Source: Pelagibacterales bacterium SAG-MED30
Lineage (GTDB): Bacteria > Pseudomonadota > Alphaproteobacteria > Pelagibacterales > Pelagibacteraceae
NCBI GenBank assembly: GCA_014653775.1
Contig: JACWEA010000001.1
Location: 92,722 to 156,721 of the forward strand
Reading direction: 5' to 3'
DNA: 64,000 bases
Of this stretch, positions 37,307 to 44,526 are shown one piece after another. Below the pieces are notes generated by a model that was given only the letters and a program-made list of their open reading frames with translations, ran no database searches and had not been told where the DNA came from. How positions within the stretch are numbered: position 1 is the stretch's first letter; each line of letters begins with the position of its first letter. Made by a program: the position numbers and the translations under genes.

Positions 37307-37745
37307 TTTTTATTGGATTTCCTTTTAACCAAGCACTATCTTCATTTTCGTAATGTTCTTTTTTCCATATTGGAGATCTCTTTTTAATTTCTTCAATAAT
37401 ATATCTTGAAAGTACATAAGCTTGATCACGGTGTTTGCAAGCGACTGCGATAATTATGCTTATCTCTCCTAAGTTAAGACGTCCTTTGGCATGTTCTATA
37501 AAAACTGCTTTATCTTTAATATTTAACTTTTGATCTGCTTCATTATAAATTTCCTCAAAACTTTTAATCACCATTTCATCGTGACTATCATAAGTTATTC
37601 CTGTTACTGTTTTATTATCGTTAATATTTCTTACAGTTCCTAAAAAATAAATTGATGCTCCAAACTTCGAGTCTTTAATAAATTTTTCAGCGTTTGAAGT
37701 AAGTATTTTCTCTTTTTTAAAATCTACTATTTTTGTATGAAGCAT
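37293..37745 (-). CDS. moaE: Molybdopterin synthase catalytic subunit MoaE
   Basis: 150 residues. With MoaD-thiocarboxylate it turns cyclic pyranopterin into molybdopterin. Seen: a GASIYFLGTVR segment, YDSHDEMVIKSFEEI, HAKGRLNLGEISIIIAV, HRDQAYVLSRYIIEEIKKRSPIW and the catalytic KKEHYENEDSAWL end region. One-base overlap with moaD. Confidence 0.95.
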   Translation of the reverse strand: MLHTKIVDFKKEKILTSNAEKFIKDSKFGASIYFLGTVRNINDNKTVTGITYDSHDEMVIKSFEEIYNEADQKLNIKDKAVFIEHAKGRLNLGEISIIIAVACKHRDQAYVLSRYIIEEIKKRSPIWKKEHYENEDSAWLKGNPIKNEKV

Positions 37746-38014
37746 TAACCTCCCCCGATAGGAGGTATAATACCAATCTTTTGATCTTTTGTGATTTTAT
37801 AATTGTCGCTAATTATTTCGTTATTTTCTGAACAAAAAGCTGAGGAATTTACAACTTTAATGAAGTTTTCATTTCCACTAAAATTTTTATATATGTACTT
37901 AATGATTTCATTTCTTAAATCATTTATTGAAGATTTATCTTGAACCTCAATCACTAAATGATCGTTATCACTGAAATCTCTACTAGCACCAAACAATTCT
38001 AATTTGATTTTCAT
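37745..38014 (-). CDS. moaD: Molybdopterin synthase sulfur carrier MoaD
   Basis: 89-residue ubiquitin-like protein ending in PPIGGG, the glycine terminus that is thiocarboxylated. The start KIKLELFGASRDFS and a late DQKIGIIPP segment are typical. Overlaps the thioesterase gene by four bases and moaE by one. Confidence 0.93.
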   Translation of the reverse strand: MKIKLELFGASRDFSDNDHLVIEVQDKSSINDLRNEIIKYIYKNFSGNENFIKVVNSSAFCSENNEIISDNYKITKDQKIGIIPPIGGG

Positions 38015-38481
38015 TTTTTGACCTTAGATGAAAATTTTAAATTTTCATAATTGAATTTAGATTTATTCTTATTAATAAAATCATCCATTAACTTGACTTT
38101 TTCATCTTCAAATTCTGCAACCTTTCTTTCATTAAGGTCTACATACAAAGCTAGAATTTCAATTGTTGAGGCTAGGAATTTTTTTTCTTTGTGAATCATT
38201 TCCATTTTATATTGAAGTCTTTTTTTATCATGATCAAAATAAACGCAATTAATATCTACTTCATCATTTAGTTGAAGCTCTTGATTGTAAGTTATGTGAG
38301 ACTCTACAATCATTGTACTTTTCTTAGTTGTTTTTGCTGAGTGCTCACCCATCTGAAAAATATTATTTAATGTATCAGCACCATATTTATCAAAAATTAA
38401 TAGATAATATGAAACATTCATATGATCGTTGTAATCAATCCAATCTTTAATTACTTTTTGAGTACTTAAATAAACTGACAT
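38011..38481 (-). CDS. Hotdog-fold thioesterase (4HBT family)
   Basis: 156 residues of the 4-hydroxybenzoyl-CoA thioesterase type: KDWIDYNDHMNVSYYLLIFDKY contains the active-site Asp and the family HMN triad, and IVESHITYNQEL follows. Acyl-CoA substrate unknown. It sits within the moa operon between moaC and moaD, overlapping moaD by four bases; no direct link of thioesterases to molybdopterin synthesis is known to me, so it may just be carried there. Confidence 0.82.
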   Translation of the reverse strand: MSVYLSTQKVIKDWIDYNDHMNVSYYLLIFDKYGADTLNNIFQMGEHSAKTTKKSTMIVESHITYNQELQLNDEVDINCVYFDHDKKRLQYKMEMIHKEKKFLASTIEILALYVDLNERKVAEFEDEKVKLMDDFINKNKSKFNYENLKFSSKVKK

Positions 38482-38487
38482 TAAATA

Positions 38488-39033
38488 TTAAAAAATATTT
38501 TTTAGGAACTCAGGTAGACCATCTGGATTTTTCCATAATCCACTTTTTCCACCTTCTTTAATTAACAACTTGACGTTATCAATTTTCAAATGGGGATTTA
38601 CTATTTTACTTAAATCATAAATAGTTATTAACGCAGCATTAACACCCATGATTGCTTCCATTTCAACACCTGTTTTAGCAACTGCAGATACTACACAAAA
38701 AACTTCAAGTGAATTATCAACTTCATTCATTATAATTTTAGTAGCAGTATGATCAATTGGAAGTGGGTGACATAAAGGAATTAGTTCACTTGTTTTTTTA
38801 ACCCCTAATACAGCCGATATCTCAGCCAAAGTAATTGGATCTCCTTTAGGCATCTTTTTATTTTTAATTAAATCAAAAACTTCTTTTCCTACATAAATTT
38901 TTCCAGAAGCTAATGCTCTTCTAAATGTTTCTTTTTTTGAAGAAACATCAACCATATTAAAAGAGTTTTTTTGAAATATTTCTTTTGCCCAATCTTTGAG
39001 TTCTTCTTGATTAACAATCTTTAAATTTTTCAT
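38488..39033 (-). CDS. moaC: Cyclic pyranopterin monophosphate synthase MoaC
   Basis: 181 residues, slightly longer than the usual 160. Seen: SGKIYVGKEVF, ELIPLCHPLPIDH with the catalytic His region, AVAKTGVEMEAIMGVNAALITIYD and the Lys in KIDNVKLLIKEGGKSG. Acts after MoaA on the rearranged GTP product. No gap separates it from moaA. Confidence 0.95.
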   Translation of the reverse strand: MKNLKIVNQEELKDWAKEIFQKNSFNMVDVSSKKETFRRALASGKIYVGKEVFDLIKNKKMPKGDPITLAEISAVLGVKKTSELIPLCHPLPIDHTATKIIMNEVDNSLEVFCVVSAVAKTGVEMEAIMGVNAALITIYDLSKIVNPHLKIDNVKLLIKEGGKSGLWKNPDGLPEFLKNIF

Positions 39034-40026
39034 TTAACCACCAGTCTTTGAAAGATTTTTTGTTAATCCAGTTTCTCCAAGCTCAAGATAATGAGATTCT
39101 TTTTTAAACTTCATTTGTCCCAAAATTAGTTCTTTTAATTCTTCAGTTTGATCATCTTTTTGTAACAAATGTCTTATACTTATTCCAGTATTTCCAAACA
39201 AACAAAGCCTCAAGTCACCTTTTGATGTAATTCTAAGACGATTACATGATTTACAAAAATCTTTAGAATATGGCGCGATAATTCCAAACTTACCTTTGTA
39301 ATCTGGATTTATATAATTTAATGATGGACCTGCATCCTGGCCTAAGGTTTGATAAATCCACTTATTTTCAATTAAGTAATTTTTGAATATCTTAGATGAA
39401 ATATGATATCTATTAAAATAATCTAAATTATCTCCAGTTTGCATTAATTCAATATATCTAAAATTTACTTTATTAATTTTTATATATTCAGCCCAAGAAT
39501 CAAAATCTTTTTTAGAAGAATTAACACCATTTAAAAGAACTGCATTAATTTTAATATTATCAAAATTTAAACTTTGTAAAATCTCTATACCTTTTAGAAT
39601 TTCAGGTAATCTGTCATGTTTTGTAATACTTTTAAATGTTTCCCTATCTAAACTATCAATACTAATATTAATTCCATCTAAACCACTATCAATTAGTAAC
39701 TTTGCTTTTTGATCAAGATGATATCCATTCGTTGTAATGACAATTTTTTTAATAGATGTTTCATTTTTTAAAATTTTTACAATTTCATAAAAATCTTTTC
39801 TAACTGTTGGTTCTCCACCTGTTAATCTTATTTTCTGAACTCCTAATTCAGAAAATCCTTTAGCCAACCTTCTAATTTCATCTATGTTGAGAAATTTTCT
39901 ATTGTCACTCTTATCTGCTTGATAACCATTGGGTAGACAGTATCCGCATTTAAAATTACATACTTCAGTGATGGACATTCTTATATAAGGAAATTTTCTT
40001 CCAAATTTATCTTGCAAGTGTTGCAT
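39034..40026 (-). CDS. moaA: GTP 3,8-cyclase MoaA (radical SAM)
   Basis: 330 residues. Radical-SAM cysteines CNFKCGYC (Cys23, 27, 30) after RMSITEV, LTGGEPTVRKD, and the second C-terminal cluster in CKSCNRLRITSKGDLRLC. Ends in GG, as MoaA needs for function. First step of molybdenum cofactor synthesis and first gene of a minus-strand operon moaA-moaC-thioesterase-moaD-moaE-msrP-msrQ. The 146-base gap to sorA holds its promoter, which I cannot place confidently. Confidence 0.96.
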   Translation of the reverse strand: MQHLQDKFGRKFPYIRMSITEVCNFKCGYCLPNGYQADKSDNRKFLNIDEIRRLAKGFSELGVQKIRLTGGEPTVRKDFYEIVKILKNETSIKKIVITTNGYHLDQKAKLLIDSGLDGINISIDSLDRETFKSITKHDRLPEILKGIEILQSLNFDNIKINAVLLNGVNSSKKDFDSWAEYIKINKVNFRYIELMQTGDNLDYFNRYHISSKIFKNYLIENKWIYQTLGQDAGPSLNYINPDYKGKFGIIAPYSKDFCKSCNRLRITSKGDLRLCLFGNTGISIRHLLQKDDQTEELKELILGQMKFKKESHYLELGETGLTKNLSKTGG

Positions 40027-40138
40027 AAAATAAACTTATACTAGAATTAATAATTAATAAATTTAAATAAATAGTAAAACTCAATAATGAATTTCAACCA
40101 AAAATTGTAATTTTTTTTTTATTATTAAATCTTTTTAA

Positions 40139-40161
40139 AATTTGATAATAATAATCAAATT
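40139..40161 (+). repeat. Inverted repeat abutting the sorA ribosome-binding site
   Basis: AATTTGAT (40139-40146), seven-base spacer, ATCAAATT (40154-40161), immediately followed by the Shine-Dalgarno GGAGG (40162-40166). As DNA it could be an operator; as RNA it forms a weak eight-pair hairpin right against the ribosome-binding site. Upstream is a run of ten T (40111-40120). Confidence 0.55.
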
Positions 40162-40172
40162 GGAGGTCTTTT

Positions 40173-41390
40173 ATGAGCAAAAATAAATCTAAGCTTAATT
40201 TAAATCGAAGAAATTTTTTAACTGGAACTGCAACACTAGCGGGTATCGCTGCAACTGCTTCAGTCGTTCCCATTACTATTGCTAATGCAAATCATAATGA
40301 GGGGAAAAAGGGATTACCTGATTTTATAGATTGGAAAGATAGGGATGCTCTAATTGTACACTCAGATAAAGGTATTGAAACTCATAGAAGCGCTATAGGT
40401 GAGAGCTTAATAACGCCAAATAGAAATGTTTATATAAGAAACAATATGCCTACAATGACAGATCAACAAATTGGGGATCGAAAAAATTGGAAAGTTTCAA
40501 TAGAAGGCGTTAAAAATCCAAAAACATTCTCATTAGCTCAACTTCAAAAATTAGGTCATACGACTATGGCAACTATCTTACAGTGTTCAGGAAATGGTAG
40601 AGGTTTTTTTGAACATAAAGTAAGAGGATCTCAATGGGAGACAGGAGCTGCAGCTTGTATTTTTTGGACTGGTGTACCCATGAAAACAGTAGTTGAAGCT
40701 TGTGGAGGCATTAATAGTGATGCAATTTTTATGACTTCTGCGGGAGTTGATCATGAACCAACAGGGTTAGATCCTAAAAAAGCTATGATTGAAAGATCAG
40801 TGCCTAAAAAAGTATTTAAAGATGCAATGCTAGCATGGGAAATGAATGGTGTTCCGATACCAAATGCACATGGAGGACCACTAAGAATGATTACTCCAGG
40901 TTACTTTGGAATAAACAATGTCAAACATCTTGGAAAAGTAGCTTTTACAACAAAAGAATCTTCCGTGAAATACATGAAATCAAGCTATAGAATTTCTCCT
41001 ATTGGAAAAAAAGGATCACAATATCCTTCTTGTTGGGAAATGCCCGTTAAATCGTGGATAACAAGACCAACTGATGAAACTGGAACTGTAAAAGCAGGAA
41101 AAGTTCAAATTGTAGGTGTTGCTATGGGAGGAACTAGAAAAGTAAGAGGCGTGAAAGTTTCTGTTGATGGCGGTAGTAGCTGGAAAAAAGCGAAGTTTAT
41201 AGGTCCTGATCTAGGTAAATATGCTTGGAGACAATTTGTATTAGAGACAACTTTAAGTGCAGGAAAATATAATATTGCTAGTTTAGCTTCTAATGGTTCT
41301 AAAAAACAACCTGAACTAAGAATGGAAAATAGAAGAGGTTACGCACATAATGGTTGGAAAGACCACAGTGTTAATATTACTGTAGTATAA
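40173..41390 (+). CDS. sorA: Periplasmic sulfite dehydrogenase molybdenum subunit (SorA/SoxC-like)
   Basis: 405 residues. Twin-arginine signal NRRNFLTG followed by a hydrophobic stretch (about 14-36). Sulfite-oxidase fold with the molybdenum ligand Cys138 in ILQCSGNGR and active-site arginines, then a C-terminal dimerisation domain (VRGVKVSVDGGSSWKKAKF). Oxidises sulfite to sulfate in the periplasm and passes electrons to a c-type cytochrome, here the next gene. SorA versus SoxC cannot be settled by eye; pairing with a single small cytochrome and absence of other sox genes favour SorA. Confidence 0.9.
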   Translation: MSKNKSKLNLNRRNFLTGTATLAGIAATASVVPITIANANHNEGKKGLPDFIDWKDRDALIVHSDKGIETHRSAIGESLITPNRNVYIRNNMPTMTDQQIGDRKNWKVSIEGVKNPKTFSLAQLQKLGHTTMATILQCSGNGRGFFEHKVRGSQWETGAAACIFWTGVPMKTVVEACGGINSDAIFMTSAGVDHEPTGLDPKKAMIERSVPKKVFKDAMLAWEMNGVPIPNAHGGPLRMITPGYFGINNVKHLGKVAFTTKESSVKYMKSSYRISPIGKKGSQYPSCWEMPVKSWITRPTDETGTVKAGKVQIVGVAMGGTRKVRGVKVSVDGGSSWKKAKFIGPDLGKYAWRQFVLETTLSAGKYNIASLASNGSKKQPELRMENRRGYAHNGWKDHSVNITVV

Positions 41391-41416
41391 GAGACCAAAA
41401 TAGTTAAAGTTAATTA

Positions 41417-41746
41417 ATGAAAATTAAAATTTTTTTATTAATTTTACTTTTTTCTATAATATCTAAATTTAATATTTCATATGCTGATGAAGCAAAAATG
41501 AATAAGGGTTTAGAAATATTTAATGAAACTGCAGGATGTGCTGCATGTCATGTTTTGAAAGCTGCTGGTGCAGAAGGAAACATTGGTCCAAATTTAGATA
41601 CTGTATCAAATTTAACAATAGAATCTATTACCGACATCGTTACTTACGGTCTTGGGGTTATGCCAGCTTTTGGAGAGGGAGAAATTTTAACTAAGGAAGA
41701 AATAGATATAGTATCTTTCTATGTTATGAATTCTGTGAATAAATAA
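41417..41746 (+). CDS. sorB: Mono-heme cytochrome c (SorB-like)
   Basis: 109 residues with a signal peptide (about 1-23), one heme-binding CAACH, and a later Met ligand candidate in GVMPAFGEG. A small class I cytochrome c that most likely accepts electrons from the SorA-like enzyme encoded 26 bases upstream. The pair ends at a strong hairpin. Confidence 0.9.
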   Translation: MKIKIFLLILLFSIISKFNISYADEAKMNKGLEIFNETAGCAACHVLKAAGAEGNIGPNLDTVSNLTIESITDIVTYGLGVMPAFGEGEILTKEEIDIVSFYVMNSVNK

Positions 41747-41751
41747 GTAGC

Positions 41752-41784
41752 ATTTCCCCTTTAACTTCTAATTAAAGGGGAAAT
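41752..41784. terminator. Bidirectional terminator between sorB and the GYD gene
   Basis: Perfect 13-base inverted repeat ATTTCCCCTTTAA (41752-41764) and TTAAAGGGGAAAT (41772-41784) with a seven-base loop, placed between two convergent genes. The four G-C pairs in a row are striking in this AT-rich DNA. Confidence 0.85.
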
Positions 41785-41789
41785 AGAAT

Positions 41790-42113
41790 TTATTTTCCAA
41801 CTGGTCTATAAGATGCAGCAGCTTTAGAAGCAATTTCAGCAGCTTTATTAAAGTCTACAGACTCCATAATAGTCATATCTTTAATAGTTCCTGTAGCTTC
41901 CATTAGCATTTTCATTCCTGCAGCAGTTTCAAAATTTGACCCTTCTACGATAGCTATAAAATCATAAGCTCCTCTTAAAGTCATCATTTCAATTAATTTT
42001 GCTCCTGCAGCTTCAGTTATTTTTTTTGCAGCCTCTTGTCGGTTATCAGATGGATTTTTTACAAATCCAGCTAAACCTTGTTCAGTATATCTCCCTAGTA
42101 CTACAAATTTCAT
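41790..42113 (-). CDS. GYD-domain protein
   Basis: 107 residues of the GYD superfamily (ferredoxin-like fold): RYTEQGLAGFVKNPSDNRQEAAKKI, MTLRGAYDFIAIVEG (the GxYD motif) and MESVDFNKAAEIA. Function unknown. Monocistronic, with a ribosome-binding sequence AGGAG upstream and the shared hairpin downstream. Confidence 0.88.
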   Translation of the reverse strand: MKFVVLGRYTEQGLAGFVKNPSDNRQEAAKKITEAAGAKLIEMMTLRGAYDFIAIVEGSNFETAAGMKMLMEATGTIKDMTIMESVDFNKAAEIASKAAASYRPVGK

Positions 42114-42219
42114 AATTACTCCTTTTTTTTAATTATTTTAGCTTATCATTGTTACAGAATTATTTAATCAGTAAAAATTGCATAGTAGACACAACTTATA
42201 GTAATGTTAGATTAAAATT

Positions 42220-43662
42220 ATGTACGAAAAATTTGGACAATTTATTGATGGTAAATGGCAACAATCATCTGATAAAGGAACTTATGAGGTTATTAATCCT
42301 GCCAATGAAGAAATTTTAGGACATGCCTCAAAAGCTACTTCAAAAGATGTGGACGCAGCACTAAAGTCAGCTGAAAAAGGATTAGATGTTTGGAAGAAAA
42401 CTGCTCCTTGGCAAAGATCTTATATTATCAGGCGAATTGCAGATAAGATTAGAGAAAAACAAGAAGTTTTAGCAAAATGGATGACATTAGAAGTTGGAAA
42501 ACCTTTGATAGAAGCAAAAGGTGAAATAGCTGGAGCAGCAGATATTTTTGAGTGGAATGCAGAAGAAACTAAAAGAATTTTTGGTCAAACTGTAGAAAGT
42601 AGATTTGAAGATACTAGAGTGCATGTTTATTATCAGCCTGTTGGAGTTGTTGCAGCATTAACCCCATGGAATTTTCCAGCTGTACTATCAGCTAGAAAAA
42701 TCTCAACTGCTTTAGCTGCTGGATGTTCAGTTATTATAAAACCTGATGTGATAACTCCTGGAGTAGTTATGGAGATGGTAGATATTTGTAGAGAATGTGG
42801 TGTACCTCCAGGTGTAGTAAATCTTTTATCTGGTGATCCTCCAAGTATAGCTCAACAATTAATTGCTTCAGATATAGTAAAAAAAATTTCTATTACAGGG
42901 TCATCAAGAGTTGGAAAATTAATATTAAAACAAGCTGCAGATAAAGTTCAAAGAGTAACTATGGAGCTTTCAGGCCATTCACCTTTTATTGTATTTGATG
43001 ATGCTGATATACAAAAAGCAGCTGACATGGCTATATCAGCTAAATTTAGGAATAATGGACAAGTATGCATATCTCCTAATAGATTTTATATTCATGAAAG
43101 TAAAAAAGATGAATTTGTAAACTTATTTGTTGATAAAACTAAAAAGTTAAAAATTGGAAATGGTATGGATCCAAATATTCAATTAGGTCCATTAACAACA
43201 GAAAAAAGATTAAATGAAGTTGAGGAATTAGTTGAAAAAACAAAAAAAGAGGGGGCAAAAGTTTTACTAGGTGGTAAAAGACCTGCAGGATTTAATAAAG
43301 GATTTTTTTATGAACCAACTATATTTGACAACGTTAAAGATGATTTTACAATAATGAAACAAGAACCTTTTGGACCTTTAGTACCTATGCTTTCTTTTAA
43401 ATCTTTTGATGAAGTTATTAAAAGAGCTAATAATCATGAGTTAGGATTGTGTAGCTATGTTTGTACAAATTCTATGGAAACAGCTCATATAGCATCAGAG
43501 CAATTAGAAACTGGATCTGTAGCTGTAAATACAGGTGTTGTGGCAATTGCAGAAGCTCCTTTCGGAGGGATTAAACAAAGTGGATATGGAAGAGAAGGTG
43601 GTTCAAATGCAATTAAAGATTATTTAAATGTTAAATATACTCACTTAGGAATTAGAGGTTAA
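42220..43662 (+). CDS. NAD(P)-dependent aldehyde dehydrogenase (semialdehyde type)
   Basis: 480 residues. Seen: ALTPWNFPAVLSARKISTALAAGC with the catalytic Asn, ITGSSRVGK, ELSGHSPFIVFDDAD with the general-base Glu, the catalytic Cys in NNGQVCISPNRFY and EPFGPLVP near the end. Most like succinate-semialdehyde-type dehydrogenases. The stop overlaps the FAH-family gene by one base, suggesting both act on the same compound. A TTGCATAG sequence lies at 42178-42185 in the leader. Confidence 0.9.
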   Translation: MYEKFGQFIDGKWQQSSDKGTYEVINPANEEILGHASKATSKDVDAALKSAEKGLDVWKKTAPWQRSYIIRRIADKIREKQEVLAKWMTLEVGKPLIEAKGEIAGAADIFEWNAEETKRIFGQTVESRFEDTRVHVYYQPVGVVAALTPWNFPAVLSARKISTALAAGCSVIIKPDVITPGVVMEMVDICRECGVPPGVVNLLSGDPPSIAQQLIASDIVKKISITGSSRVGKLILKQAADKVQRVTMELSGHSPFIVFDDADIQKAADMAISAKFRNNGQVCISPNRFYIHESKKDEFVNLFVDKTKKLKIGNGMDPNIQLGPLTTEKRLNEVEELVEKTKKEGAKVLLGGKRPAGFNKGFFYEPTIFDNVKDDFTIMKQEPFGPLVPMLSFKSFDEVIKRANNHELGLCSYVCTNSMETAHIASEQLETGSVAVNTGVVAIAEAPFGGIKQSGYGREGGSNAIKDYLNVKYTHLGIRG

Positions 43663-44510
43663 TGAAATTATTAAGATTAGGAAATACTGGAAAAGAAAAA
43701 CCAGCAATTATAGATAAAGACGGTAATTATAGAGATTTATCTTCAATAGTTAATGATTTTAATCCTGATACATTGAGTTTTAATACAATTGAAAAAATCA
43801 AGAATACAGATATTTCAAATTTACCAAAGTTAGATTCAAATTTGAGAATTGGAGCATGTGTTTCAAAACCCTCAAAATTTATTGGAATAGGATTAAATTT
43901 TAAAGACCATGCAGAAGAACAAAACTTACCAATCCCTAAAGAACCAATTATTTTTTCAAAATTTACGAGCTGTATAACTGGTCCAAATGATCCAATTATT
44001 ATTCCAAAAGGATCTAATCATACAGATTGGGAAGTTGAACTGGGTTTTGTAATAGGAAAAAAAGCAACTAATGTAAGTGCTGATAAAGCACTAGATCACG
44101 TTCTTGGTTTTTTTCTGGTTAATGATTTAAGTGAAAGAGATTTTCAAAAAAATAAAGGCTTAACTTGGGACAAAGGTAAAGGCTTTGATACATTTGGCCC
44201 AATCGGTCCTTACATTGTGACAAAAGAAGAAGTGCCGGATTTTCAAAAATTAAATATGTTTTTAGATGTTAATGGAAAAAGAATGCAAACAGGTAATACT
44301 GGAAAAATGATATTTGATGTTAAAACTTTAGTTTCTTATATGAGTTTTTGTATGACTTTACACCCAGGAGATATTTGCTGTACAGGAACACCACCTGGAG
44401 TAGGTGAAAACATGTCTCCTCCACATTTTTTAAAAGGAGGTGAAGAAGTAATTTTAGGTATTGATAAACTCGGCACGCAAAAGCATCAGGTTCTTCCTTA
44501 TAAAGAATAA
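43662..44510 (+). CDS. Fumarylacetoacetate hydrolase family protein
   Basis: 282 residues of the FAH/HHDD-isomerase family. Seen: FIGIGLNFKDHAEE, IIFSKFTSCITGPNDPI, the metal-binding DWEVELGFVIGKKA, FLVNDLSERDFQ, and FCMTLHPGDICCTGTPPGVG. Members hydrolyse, decarboxylate or isomerise beta-keto acids. Paired with the aldehyde dehydrogenase upstream; together they resemble a small catabolic module whose substrate is not evident. Confidence 0.9.
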   Translation: MKLLRLGNTGKEKPAIIDKDGNYRDLSSIVNDFNPDTLSFNTIEKIKNTDISNLPKLDSNLRIGACVSKPSKFIGIGLNFKDHAEEQNLPIPKEPIIFSKFTSCITGPNDPIIIPKGSNHTDWEVELGFVIGKKATNVSADKALDHVLGFFLVNDLSERDFQKNKGLTWDKGKGFDTFGPIGPYIVTKEEVPDFQKLNMFLDVNGKRMQTGNTGKMIFDVKTLVSYMSFCMTLHPGDICCTGTPPGVGENMSPPHFLKGGEEVILGIDKLGTQKHQVLPYKE

Positions 44511-44526
44511 AAATTTATTTTGAATA

